Source: Ganoderma boninense (Eukaryota > Basidiomycota > Agaricomycetes > Polyporales > Polyporaceae). Taken from it: 64,000 nucleotides of DNA. The stretch covers positions 2,030,467-2,094,466 of the forward strand of contig CM035305.1 of the NCBI GenBank assembly GCA_002900995.3, written 5' to 3'. How positions within the stretch are numbered: the first letter of the stretch is position 1; each line of letters starts with the position of its first letter. Of the stretch, positions 35,071-46,085 are shown piece after piece. The position numbers and the translations under genes were made by a program. Under the pieces are notes generated by a model. That model did no database searches. It saw only the letters and a list, made by a program, of their open reading frames with translations, and was not told the origin of the DNA.

Positions 35071-38000
35071 ATGGAAGTCGTAGGTCGCAAGCAGGCCCGG
35101 AGCAAGAGCTTCCTCACTCGCAAGGCGAGCAAGAAGCATCATGAAGATACCCAGTCCACGCAAAATGGCCACGCTGCCCGCAGCGCCAGCCTTGACATGC
35201 AGGAGAAGGACCCTCCAGTAGCGCGCCCCCTTTTCAATCCCTTCGCGATCTCGCTCATCCCGGACCCATTGAACGAGCTACCCGCCTGGTACCACCGCGA
35301 GACAGAGTCTGCCACCGCGTCCGCTGCGCAACTCCGTGCCAAATATCCTCTCCACAATCCTTCTGGTCCCCGCTGGTATCGCAACCACCATCTACGTGCC
35401 CCGACCGTCGATGGTAGACCCCCTTCAGTGTTCTCTCCTTCCTTTCCACCCATGGCCTCAGCGCCCGAACGCAGTCAAGATCCCTCGGGTATGGCGGGCC
35501 CGAGCAGGACACCTTCAGGATCCCCACTCCCCACTCCCTCTTCCTCTCAGATCCGCATACAAGAACCCCTCAACCCTCGACAAAGGAAGGTATCTCAGGA
35601 TACCCACCATGGCGTGGAGTTGTCGGATGGAGCCGACGCGTGGAGTCCGAATGGCAGTCATCAGCAGCCACCACATGAGCAGCCAGAGGTATGTCACCTT
35701 CACCCGTTTAACGGCCGTTTACGAACGATTCGTGTCCAGAATGTCATCAATCCGAGTGCAGCCGGTCAAAACATTCTCCATCACCGTCCTCGGCGCGCGA
35801 GCCTGACCCATGGTCCTCGTTACAGGACGATGGCGCCTTCGCCCTTGTCACAATCGACCTCTGCCGTGCACCTGCATGCTATAGACCCAGCGCAGATCCA
35901 GTTGCCTCGGAGACTGAGCAAACGACGGAAACCCTTCACTGGTTTGTTCGCTAACCCGAACGCGAACGGTAAGTCCTACCCCGACGCGGCAGATGGACGT
36001 TTTTTGATCGTCGCATAGATGAGAATTTGCAGACGGACAACCTTCGTCGTCAGTCGATTATGGCGCCGTCGATGACATCACTCCCTTCCTTGCAGCCGTC
36101 TACACAGAAGTCGAAACGAGGCAGTGTCCTGGGGCGTCTCGTGAAGAGGTTCAGTGTTCTGCGAAAGACGGACAAGTCCGTCTCGCAAAATGCATATGGG
36201 AATGACTGGCACCATGTGAACAGTCTTGAGACGAGTCGAACGCAATCCCCCGTCAGTCCCCAGACCCCAGGACCCCGTCAACGTACCTCATCTCGTTTGT
36301 CGAAGTCCGCGGAGCCTCTTAAACGTATCCCACCGCCCTCGATAGAGGTACACCAGGGTGACTTGGTCGGTCTCGAATCGGAAAACCGACGCTCATCCGA
36401 GTCTCTATCTGTGTTAGAGATGCAGACACCTGGTAGGCTAATGATAGCCAACCCTGATGACCCTTCTACCTCGGGAGACAATACGCCTACGGGGCGCACA
36501 GCGCCTCTCCCAGCTCCAGACACACCAAGAGCGACATCGCCTGCTCCTCTAGACTTCAAAGAGGCCTCACCTTTACCTGATATTCCCAGATCGGAATCGC
36601 CACTATCTATGTCTCCTCGACATTCTCGCTACCTCGATCAGTCTGTGGAAGCGCCGCTTCCACCTTCCTCGCCGCCGTTGCCTGACTTGCCCCCACCCAC
36701 TCCTGCGCGGACATTACAAGCCCTCACCGAAGTTGCTGAACCTGGTTCTCCTGCGCCATCAACGGTCATGCCACCCTCGTCACCGCTTGTGCACGCCCGT
36801 GAGAGGCTTTCTGACGTTGCAATATCCCCCGCTTCTACTGTCACACCCTTGCCGCCGTCGTCTCCAGAAGAGATCGCCTTGGCTCGTGCGTCCATGTACG
36901 TCAACCCTCCCACGCCATTCGCCACCCCAGCCGCGCTCGTTATTCCTCCCACTGTGGCTGAGGCACCAGAACCACGTCGGTCGAGCAGCAAGCGTGTGGA
37001 CCGCTCTCCCATCAAGTCGAGGGAGACTTCCCGTTCGAAGTCCATCAGGGAGACGGAGACGTTCAAACTCGTCCGTAGCGCCTCCGGTACTATGCAACAG
37101 GCAGAGGTCATCATGGGCATGGGCGAGCACTGGGAAGTTGTAGGCACGCCTTCAGAGTCTCCGAAAAAGACATCCAGGTCGAAGGAGAAGGAGCGGCCGA
37201 AGGAGAAGCCCAAGCCTTCTGATCCCGCCGTCCACCGCGAGGAGAGTAGGCGCCGTCGAGATCAGAGCTCGAGCACTGAGGACGGTGAGCCGCGACACAA
37301 AAGGCATTCGTCAACGAACGGTCGTGAGAGGGCTCTGTCAGTCACCTCCGTCCGTTCCACACAGACGCCCATCAACTCACGGCGCAGCGTCAGGAAGTCG
37401 AGCGAGCCGGGGGATGGCAGGCTGGTGGAGGCGGCGTCCGTCCCGCCTCCAGTGCAGGAGCAGCACCGTGAGCGCCATCTGTCCACCACAACGTCAGGAC
37501 CGAGACCAACGTCAGAGCTGCACTCCGCTGCGGATTTGTCGTCTGTGAGGGCCAAGGATGCTTGGGAAATGGAGCGGCTATGGAAGGCCCGCAGTATGGC
37601 TTATGGACCAGACGGTATACCCGTCGTTTCTGCCCCTGCGACGATCGGGAGCGATTCCCGACCGTCCACGTTCATTAGCACTGAGTTGCAGCGCGTCAGC
37701 TCCATTCCGAGCGTCACCGCCGTTGCAGAAATGCAGAGAGCGTCCATGCCTCCTGCGAGCCAGTCGTTCGGGTCCAGCCACACGTACATGGTGGTGCAGA
37801 CGCCGTACCAGGGGTCTCAAGGACGTCCTCCATACGACCCATACGCGTCACCCCCTCCGCAGCAGAACCATGCGATGGCGTCCGCACAGCAGTTCTACAA
37901 GCACCCGTCGTACACCTCGCCTCCCTCTCTGGCACACAACCCCCTTCCAAGCCCTCCGCGGCTCTCGGCTTACCAGCCATCCCCGTTGCCGATGTCGTTA

Positions 38001-38096
38001 TCCAACCCCCTCCCGGATCCTCCGCGTCTGTCGTCGTACCAGCCCTCGCCTCTGCCTGCTTCCTTGTCGAATGCTGACGGCTCTTCTGGCCGCTGA
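35071..38096 (+). CDS. Proline/serine-rich disordered protein, function unknown
   Basis: Exons are 35071-35688, 35740-35968 and 36019-38096, with introns of 51 and 50 nt, giving 974 aa in frame. I do not recognise the family. An N-terminal block of about 100 residues looks structured and conserved (RPLFNPFAISLIPDPLNELP, AWYHRETESA, YPLHNPSGPRWYRNHHLRAP). The rest is Ser/Pro-rich, with basic patches such as KSKRGSVLGRLVKRFSVLRK and with many S/T-P sites. A segment near residue 690 reads ETFKLVRSASGTMQQAEVIM and GEHWEVVG. A later helix-like part is LSSVRAKDAWEMERLWKARS. The C-terminus repeats LPxPPRLSxYQPSPLPxSLS twice. There is no membrane segment. The layout suggests a scaffold or phospho-regulated cortical protein, but this is inference only. 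Confidence 0.8.
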
Positions 38097-38759
38097 TTCA
38101 CTAACGACCTGTAACGCCACCAACACCCTGATACCACGCCATTTGCACGCCGTACATACTAATATTAAGGACATTCTTGCTTAGATTACTGGGAACTGCA
38201 CCGCTACGCACCTCTATGCTACTGCTTTTCTTTCAACAGCTCCAACAACTGCTTCACTCACCATGGCTCCTGGGCACCCGCGGATCTTCCTCACATATCA
38301 CTTAGGCTCAGTGCCTCCTCATCCATCCCATTCATTCGGCTCGGCTTTAATTTTATACGGACTATTGCTGTCACTGTACCACGAGTTGCAATGTTGACAT
38401 TCATACTAATCTGGGACCCGCTTCTGGACTGCCGGCCATTCATCCGTTCACGCTGCAATACATGCGATTTTCTTTCGTTTCGTGCGGCGTCTACTACATT
38501 GTAGAGTAGTACATAGCATGCATTGAGGAAGGTATTGGCGAGAGAAAAGAGGAATATTACGAGTCATGTGCAGGGCAATATAATACATATGTGCGTTTCG
38601 AACCACCTACAGGAACACCACACCTCGTCCTCGGTGCACGTACAACGCCGTCAACGGGAGCATACCTATGTACGCATATGTACAAGATGGCCGGGGATCA
38701 CAACAAACACTACAGAGGCATAACGGAAGGAAGGCAAAACGTCACCCGTAGTACAAGTG
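38097..38759. other. intergenic between convergent genes
   Basis: About 660 bases lie between the stop of the Pro/Ser-rich gene and the stop of the minus-strand 753-aa gene. There is no coding signal. It is AT-richer than the flanks around 38330-38600, as expected for transcript ends. Confidence 0.6.
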
Positions 38760-41424
38760 TCACCTTTCGCGCGCGTATTCTGTGTAGTCGAGCGGGAACT
38801 GGGGCTTGGGGTAATCGTCCCACTGCTTGTCGGAGTCGAGGAAACGGCGCAGCCGCGCGATCTGCGAGGAGAGGAACATCACGATGATCTGCATCTCGAT
38901 GCTGAGGTTCAGTCGCAGGATCTCCTCGCACGTCTTGAGGGCCTGTGTGCGCGTGGAGACGAACATGTTGCCCTCGAAGCCGAGCTGCTTGAGGGCGTCG
39001 ATCAGCTCGCTGAACTCCGAGGACCACGCGAGGACGCCGAGCTGTGGAACGAGAGAGACATGGGGCCGGGTCAGATGGCGCGAGGATATGAAACGCCTTC
39101 GCGCTAGCGGGGTCAGGCGACGCACCTGGCCGAACTGCTTGAAGCGTGCGTAGAGCACGTTGGGCGCGCTCTTCAGCGCGTAGTCGAACGCCTCGTTCTG
39201 CTCGATGACGCCGGGCTGCGGGACGTAGTTCTCTGTTGAGCTAGGCTCGGGCGGAGGGGGCTGTCATGCGGAATTAGCTTAGGATATCGGGAACAAAGAG
39301 AAACGCCTTACTGGAGCACGGCGCTCTGGTGGATCCTTGAACCATTCGTAACCAGAGTAATCGGCCTCTCCTCCCCAGTCGACAGTGTCGGCATCCTTGT
39401 TGTAGATATCCATATTCATGTTCATGTTCATGGAGGGCGAGCGGAGGACTTGCTTGACGAAGGCTATGAGATAAGGAGGGGGTTGAAAATTGACGGCTTC
39501 CGAGTATTCGTGCGCTTTCGGATGCGGGACAAAGATGTCATAAATGGACGGGGCTAGTGCAGCAGCAGGGGTTCCAGGCTCCTCGGGGTCGGGAAGACTA
39601 GAGAGAGAGTTCTCTACGAACATTTTTGAGTTTATAGAGCACATAATGCACGGCATGAAAATTGACGCACCGAGAGCAAGCGGCGTAAGAGCCTGCTCAC
39701 TATCCTCGGAAGAAACGACGTAGACGTTCAGAGAAGTGTTCTGTTGCCATCATCAGCAACAAACGTCAGGATACAACAAGAAAGCTCCTACTCTGATAAC
39801 GTCCTGGCCTTCACGTTCCTCGCTGTATGATACGACCGAATGGATGCTTCGCCGATTGTCGACGATCGAGTGACGACAGACAACAGACAGGCGATTGACC
39901 GAGGCTGGACGCGGACGGACAATGCTCGACGGCGCGAGGAAGGAGTCCCGTTGAGAAGGGTTGTAAAGGGTGAGGGATGAGCTCGTGGACTGCGGGGTTT
40001 GTGGCGCGGTGGTGAACTCAAATTCGATCTGCAGGCAAGGCTCAATTTCCGCATGGCGACAATGTTAGAATGAACGACCACATTACCTCAGGCCCTCGAA
40101 GATAGTATGTGTCCGGACGGAGCGAACGTGGGACGATGTACAGGGGTGGGGATGGCGGAGGAGGGATGGGTAAGGGAGCGGGACTGTAGCTGGTTACGTC
40201 AACAGGGACGTTAACCTCTAAGTTCTGGACGTTGCGAGACAGCCAGGCAGGCGAAGGTGCAGAGCTCCCGAAAAGTGAGGCACCCTCGACAGCGGACGCA
40301 GGGGCAGAAGCCGCCAAGGAACGTGGGTCGACAAACTGGAACTGAGGGAGGCGGAGCTGATAAGAGGCTGATGAAACGCGTGGGCTTTGCGTTGGTAACT
40401 TCAATGCGCGGAGTTGATGGGTCTAGGGAGGCGGTGACGGAATCGATGCGAGTGAGCGAGAACGATGGGAAGGGGTGATCCTCTTCTAGGACGACGGATA
40501 GGTCGATCTGCTCAAATACGAGCTCAGGGATCTGAACGTTCTCGAGGGGGCTGGAGCTGCGTGGGGGAGTGCCAGAAGTTTCGTGTTCGGGGGGAAGGAT
40601 CTGACAAACTTGCGGCGCGTGTTTGCGGGCGCTTGAGAAAAGAGAGGCTTTGCTGAAGGTGCGGATGCGTTTGAGGGACGAAGTGATGGATCTGGCCTTC
40701 GGACTGCGCGGCGTTGGGCCAAAAAGGATGTCGTCCGGTTCGGTGACAACGTGTTGGACGGCGTGGATGATTGGGTGCTCCTCGTCGATGGAAGAGTCGG
40801 TCTTGACGAAAGGATGGATGTCGAGAAGAAGGGTGGAGTGAGACTGTGGCGGTGTCTTGGGAGAGCTAGATGTCTCGCTGGACTGGGAGGAGTCGACGGA
40901 TGGCCTGCGGATGGCAATAGCAAGAGGGTTTGGGTGGTCAGAACCGGTAGACCTGCGTCTCGTACGGCCAATTACTTCGCGTGACTTCTTGAGAGAGGCC
41001 TGAGAGAGCTTTCTTAGGCGAGACAGAGACGTGCGGGAGCGGGAGAGTAAAGACGGGTGGTATGCCCGCTGGTAGTCTGGGTGCGAAGGGTTACAATACT
41101 TATTTCCTCAATTGGAACCATAGCCGGGTGCTCACCGAAGACGGGGGCGAAGTGCGCAGGATCGGCAGGACAAAGAGAGAGACGGAGCTCGTCGTAGGTG
41201 ATTTCCTCGAAGTCGTCGTCTTCCTGCTCCGGGGCAAGGATGAGGTCGGCGGAAGGTTCTCCGGGGACCTTTGTGTGGCTGGGCGCGAAGGAGACCTGCT
41301 CCGGCGATGGGGTATCAGCACTGGTGAATGAAGCAGAGAGCGGGGAGGGGTCTGCCGAGACACGGAGCGAGCCATGGCGGCCGTTCGCGAGCCTGGAGTG
41401 GAAGAAATGGCGGGATGGATGCAT
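38760..41424 (-). CDS. Unrecognised multi-exon protein (753 aa)
   Basis: Eight exons (41424-41136, 41076-40400, 40356-40087, 40028-39792, 39740-39671, 39613-39312, 39260-39126, 39041-38760) sum exactly to 754 codons, so the model is self-consistent. I do not recognise the family. The N-terminal half is low-complexity with acidic EDDDFEEITYDELRLSL and basic RSRTSLSRLRKLSQASLKKS parts. The middle holds RLPQFQFVDPRSL and NLEVNVPVDVTSYSPAPLPI. The C-terminal 130 residues look like a folded helical domain, ALKSAPNVLYARFKQFGQLG, WSSEFSELIDALKQLGFEGN and TCEEILRLNLSIEMQIIVMF, ending DYPKPQFPLDYTEYARER. A run of Met-Asn dipeptides (MNMNMNMD) interrupts the middle. One intron is only 43 nt (40357-40399). 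Cellular role and location cannot be read from the sequence. Confidence 0.78.
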
Positions 41425-42054
41425 GGTGACTCACGAATCCTCAATCGCGGGCCTGGAGGGGGGCAGAGACTTGAGGGGTTCGCAGTAGATGAGGCCGGCG
41501 GTGAATGAAGAGAGCGTGGAAACCTGCTGGCCCAGGCGAGTCTTCACACCACCCGAGAGGCAGAAAGAGACCAAGCGAAGACGACGGACGGGCCCTCAGA
41601 TCGCGGGACACAATCCAAGCACGGACGAGATGCGAGATGCCCTCTGCCGACTCCGGGCCTGCTCTGCCTCGAGGCACTCTCCCCAGGCGCCTCCGTCCCT
41701 CCTCCGCCAGCCAAAATGGCCTGTCTTTAGTCCCCCATCTCCTTCCCCAGCCCCTCGCCGCCCTCTCTGCCTCCGAGGCCCACCGCCCGCTGTGTCTACC
41801 CATCTCAACCAATAAAGCGGCGGCGCGAGTCTCCCAGGTCGTTCGCTCATCCATCGCGCGCGATGACTTAGTCGTTCTCATGCATCTCGGAGTCCGGTCC
41901 TCCCTCTCGCGTTCTTGTCCTTCCATGAGGTATCTGCCCCCTAGAAGACATGTGCTAATTCAGTCCTAGGGTATTCCACGGAACCTATCGCTGCGCTGTG
42001 GTAGTCCTCCCCGAGTCGGCGGCCTGGGCACGCTTGCCCACTATGTAGCCCTTG
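41425..42054. other. upstream region of the 753-aa gene
   Basis: About 630 bases without a confident gene. A plus frame (41505-41945) could be spliced at 41937-41979 to give a tail VFHGTYRCAVVVLPESA, but it has no clear start or family and overlaps the promoter of the minus-strand gene, so I leave it unannotated. Confidence 0.4.
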
Positions 42055-42487
42055 ATGGCGCGATCTGTCCCTCGAAACATCCCCAACTCACGCACACTCC
42101 TCCGTCATGCGCACAGGGCTTCTATTCCAACCCGGAGACATATGTGCTCCACACGGTGAGCTCGGACGCCTGTTTCCCCTCCGCTTCGTCTACAAGAAAT
42201 TTCGTCCAACGGACATTGCTGACTTGGCCAGGTACCTTCTTCTGTCTGGGGTCTTCTGGGGTATTCATTTCCCAAGCCTTGCCCAAGCCATCCTCGATTG
42301 GGGATGTTCTATGTCATCGCCCCCGATAGCCCATCTGGAAGGACCACCCTTCTGTCGTCCGATACGATCGACACGCCTGAGCGGCGTGTCGAAGGTCGCG
42401 TATCGCAGGCATTCAGTTCAGCTGATTGTCGTCCTCGTTCGGCCCCCTCAGGCAGAGCGCAGGAGACATGGCGTCTGCCGTAAATGA
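42055..42487 (+). CDS. possible small mitochondrial-type protein
   Basis: The ATG at 42055 opens a short exon (42055-42155) reading MARSVPRNIPNSRTLLRHAH and on to TRRHMCST, an Arg/Ser-rich, acid-free stretch like a mitochondrial presequence. A good GTGAGC donor at 42156 and an acceptor at 42231 (76 nt) lead in frame to a hydrophobic segment YLLLSGVFWGIHFPSLAQAI and a stop at 42487, giving 118 aa. Small inner-membrane subunits have this layout, but I cannot match any. The residues after the hydrophobic segment look non-coding, so the true 3' exon may differ or the gene may not be real. Confidence 0.3.
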
Positions 42488-42700
42488 CAACACTCTTTCC
42501 GCTGATAGACTTTAGAATATACAGTATGATGTGTGTAGCCGTCCACACCTTCACGCACGAAGCACCGGTGCACGAGTGCCCGAGGGAGCGTTCAACCATT
42601 CATAGCGGCCAAAATACACGTCGGATCAATTAATATACAGGTCACCGAAACTACCAGGCACATGAGAACTGAACGCGGACTGTCATGAGCTCGGTCCCAG

Positions 42701-44595
42701 TCAGCCCAGCAGTGGCTGCCCTTCACCTCCTCGCCTCTCCCGCCGGCCCAAGGTCGCCAACGCTCCGCGTATCGCCCGTAACACCGCCATCGCCCTCGGC
42801 TCCCAAGCTCTCCCCGGTCCGCCCTCACCATCGTTCACAACGCACCCCCCGACCCAGCCCACGCCAGCGATCGCCCACACGGCTCCCACCGCTGCCCACG
42901 TCCCCGCCGCGGCGAACACGGTGCGCGTGCTGTCGTATGGCCACGGGATGCTCACGGTCTGCGCCCAGGACCTCGGGCCGACCTGCCTGAACGCATGCAT
43001 CCCCTCCCCGCCACGCCGCTAACCCCTCCCTCGCCCCCGTCGCACCACAGCACAACGCTCCCGAGCTCCTCGGCACGGGCACGGGCTTGCTCCCACATCG
43101 CGAGCCCGATGCTCGTGTGCCATGTCCTGGCGGGGGCGAGCACGAGCGCCGGGCGCGAGGGCAGGCCGGCAAAAGAGGATGCGGTGGCAAAATCGAGGCA
43201 GATGGATGCGGTGAGGTCGACGGGTCGCGTATAGTTCGGCGCGGGCGCCCATGTTGGAGCCGTGTAGTTCCTCGGGTGCGTGAGGTGCATGGTGAAGATC
43301 GAGGGTTTCTCGTTGGAGGGCGTCATCGAGAACGACTCGGCTACTACAGTGCGCAGGAGGTAAGCGCTGAGCTTGAGCAAGTCGGGCTCTGAGAGGCATG
43401 GAAGAACACGCTTACTGGGCACCAGGTGTCGCTTGTAATACTCGTAGACCACGCCTTCGGCGCCGAGGAGGACGAGACCATTCCTCGTGTTGCCGATCTT
43501 CCAGACACCATCCGGCGAGTCTTCGTGGAGGACCTCGTCAAAGCCGACGCCGTAGTACACATTGCGGTTCATGTCTCGCCTGATCTTTTCGAACGCCTCC
43601 TCCCTTTCGTTGCGCGACTGGAAATGGACCGCGGTTTCCGGCCAAAGAACAACATTAGCCTGACCCTGAAGCCTCTTCGACTCCGCGATGTAGTCCTCCA
43701 GGTCTGGAGGACCCAGATATTTTCCGTTACTCATGGGATAGGGTAGAGCGCACGCGACGCGGAAAGGGGTGACGTCGGGGGCGGCGACATGCGGGGGTAT
43801 GTCAGAGATAAAGTAGGATGGGACAACCAATGCTAGGAGCACTAGTAGGAGCGTGAGTCGTGTCCTGTCCGCCGTGACAGTCGCCGTGTATTGGGTACGG
43901 ACAGCTCTGTCTTCGTTAGCGATGGGCACAGAGGATGGATCTGCAGCTGTACCGTCATCTATAAGACGGTTGTCGGCAACTGGCATTGCGTCCTTCTCCT
44001 CAGACTCGTCGTTTGACCCGACCATCCAAGCCCCCGCTGCTTCCGCGATGACGACAGACCAAGCTGCAACCACCCAGTTGATTGCGACCTGTCCCCCGAT
44101 CGGCTGCAGCCAGGCATATCCCCCGAGTTGGACGACCGGGTTCCAAGTCGCGAGCTGGCCGAGGGGGCTGCAATATTCCACCACAGCCCAAGCGGTAGCC
44201 CAAACGGCAGGGAACACGGTGACCGTGGCAGCCGTGCGGCTGACGCGCTCGGCGAGGTACCCAACCGCCAGCGCAAATGCGGCAATCGCGGTGGTCGTGG
44301 CTGAGAAGAAGATCAGTGTGACCAAGGAAAGGGCAGGGTTGGAGGAGAGCGCATCCAATGAGGACTTGGCGTGCATTATGGTTATGGCCAGGGAGATGGC
44401 CCCGCCTTGCAAGAGACCACTGGACCAGTTACCCCGTGGTATCACAGTCAATGCATGTAGTCGCAATAGAGCGAGTAGGAGGATCAAAGGAGGCAGGGAT
44501 GGGGATGGGGGCAGTGCTCCTAGTGCTAGAGCGAAGCCGAGTGCAGGATAGACCCATGGGGCTCGAATCGGCAAACCCGCCAGCGACGACTCCAT
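42701..44595 (-). CDS. Apolipoprotein N-acyltransferase (Lnt)-like membrane nitrilase, with a one-base frame break
   Basis: Exons are 44595-43416 and 43343-42701. The 72-nt intron is a multiple of three, and removing it joins YYKRHLVP to IAESFSM. The N-terminal 300 residues carry several hydrophobic helices (YPALGFALALGALP, LVTLIFFSATTTAIAAFALA, LTLLLVLLALVVPSYF). The C-terminal carbon-nitrogen hydrolase domain has a complete Glu-Lys-Cys triad: NVVLWPETAVHFQ, YEYYKRHLVP and ASICLDFATASSF, then LWCDGGEGGVSGVAG. The frame must shift by one in the C-run at 43001-43009 to continue MHAFRQVGPRSWAQTVSIPW and a last hydrophobic helix. About 607 aa result. In bacteria Lnt N-acylates lipoproteins; fungal substrates are unknown. 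The ATG at 44595 was chosen; the frame upstream offers only GTG. Confidence 0.85.
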
Positions 44596-45038
44596 GACAG
44601 ACGGTGGCAGGAGGACCGTACGACGAGCGCGAGTAGAAAGGACTGGAGGTGGGGTGCCATCGCCTGCTCTCGGTTTTGGCTGCTTCTGTAGAAGGTGCTG
44701 CGGCAGGTATGAGCGCCACGACCCTGCGATGCAATCGATGAATCGCCCGGCTGGAATCACTGAGCCGTCTTCGATATTGCGCCCGCATTAAATGCCCGGG
44801 ATGAAGGAGGTCAAGGATTGTCGACGATATGAGATTGTAGGGCGCAATCAAAGCCCGGCGCAAAATCACAAAATGGTGTTGCTTTGAATGCTGCGATGTT
44901 GGCTTCCACGAATCGAGACAGCCAACTCACATCGAATGGGTACATTATACAATGCATTTCGTTGACTTCAATACATCTCCTACAGTGTTATGGAACAGGG
45001 AGCCCGAAAACCCCACGCGAGGAAACACGTTATCGCGC
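44596..45038. other. intergenic upstream of the Lnt-like gene
   Basis: About 440 bases lie between the metallothionein stop and the Lnt-like start, both minus strand. No gene is seen. A short upstream exon of the Lnt-like gene in this interval cannot be excluded. Confidence 0.5.
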
Positions 45039-45309
45039 TCAGCACTTGCACTCGCCGGGCTTGCAGGCGCAGCTGACAGATAGTAATGGTGAGTTTGAGG
45101 AAGACAAGCATGAAGGCGGAAAACGTACGAGGCGCCGCAGCTGCAGTTGGAGGAGCCGCAGTTTGCCTTGTTCTTGGGGGGGTCAGCGCAAGCGCAGTTG
45201 GGGTGGGAGCAGTCGGTGCTCGAGGTGGTGCACTTGACGTTGGACGACTGCGAGGATAATGAGAGTAAGGGGACGACAGGGACATGGACAAAGGAGGACA
45301 ACGGACCAT
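45039..45309 (-). CDS. Metallothionein-like small cysteine-rich protein
   Basis: Exons are 45309-45307 (only the ATG), 45247-45129 and 45072-45039, with introns of 59 and 56 nt, giving 51 aa in exact frame. The protein starts MSSNVKCTTSSTDC and ends CSCGASCACKPGECKC. It has 11 cysteines, no aromatic residues and four CxC motifs (CAC, CSC, CAC, CKC), which is the metallothionein pattern. Such proteins bind Cu, Zn or Cd in the cytosol through thiolate clusters. Donors are GTCCGT and GTACGT, acceptors CGCAG and TCAG. A TATA element lies about 75 bases upstream of the ATG, as in inducible genes. It is too small to be found by ORF length. The metal preference cannot be told from sequence. Confidence 0.85.
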
Positions 45310-46085
45310 AGCGGATAGGCTGTAGGTGATGAAGCTGGAGGGCGAGAGAGGCTCTGGGACGGAATGGAGGCAGACTGACGGGCTTTTATAGACCAGACCA
45401 CTGCGGGATCAGCGATTTATCAGATAATCCCACCATGCGGACCCATGCCACTGCCGTGACAAGCCACTAGCACTGCGATGGCAATGGAGTGGCGAAGCAG
45501 GAAAGAAGAGGATGCCAAAAGCGGGGTTGCCCGTCCATCGGCTTGAGAATCGATATCGACATCGACTGCTTGTTTGCAGTCGACGGAAGTTTTACAGCTG
45601 GGAGCGATGCCATTGGCGATGTATCACACGGCGCATACACGAGGAAATGGATTCCTGTGTGGAAGTTGGAGCTTGGCGATGGAAGCTGCTCCAAAACCTG
45701 AGACATGCATGCGTGCACAAAGGGATTGGTTGTCCAGGCATCCCCAGAACGGATGAGACATCAGACAAGGACAAGGCCAGGGGGCAGGGAGGCTCTTGCC
45801 TGGAGCAGACTGGAGCAGGCGTCTGTAGTCTGTAAACACGAGGCATCTACTCGACTACGCTCGTTACGGCAGAGCGGAAACAACACGGCCACAGCTCCCC
45901 GGCCCACGTCCGGCCCGTCCCCAGCTTCCCACATTCCCCAAATAGCATCTCAGACGCCCGTCCCTGCTGATTTTGAGACCGAGTCCACACCCACCACAGT
46001 CCAGTCGCCGTCACTGCTCGCCCATCCTCCGAGCCCTCCGATCCCGGTTCTCGCTCCCACGTGAGGCTATCCTGTTTCTCCTCTG
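45310..46085. other. divergent upstream region between metallothionein and mS23
   Basis: About 780 bases separate two opposite start codons. Only the TATA element near the metallothionein is identifiable. Open frames here (for example plus 45512-45835) have no coding pattern. Confidence 0.55.
45383..45390 (-). promoter_or_regulatory. TATA box of the metallothionein gene
   Basis: On the minus strand the sequence tataaaag lies about 75 bases before the ATG, followed by a pyrimidine-rich leader. The motif is a textbook TATA box; its use is inferred. Confidence 0.6.

Noticed and set aside
36638..37213. 191-codon minus-strand frame
   Set aside because: Antisense to the Pro/Ser-rich gene; Gly/Ser-rich mirror of its codons.
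40486..40971. 161-codon minus-strand frame starting MAVRDAG
   Set aside because: It overlaps the true exon in another frame. The frame reading DIHPFVKTDSSIDEEHPIIH joins its neighbours in phase; this one does not.
43853..44551. 232-codon plus-strand open frame
   Set aside because: Antisense to the Lnt-like gene, whose frame carries clear motifs; no domain on this strand.
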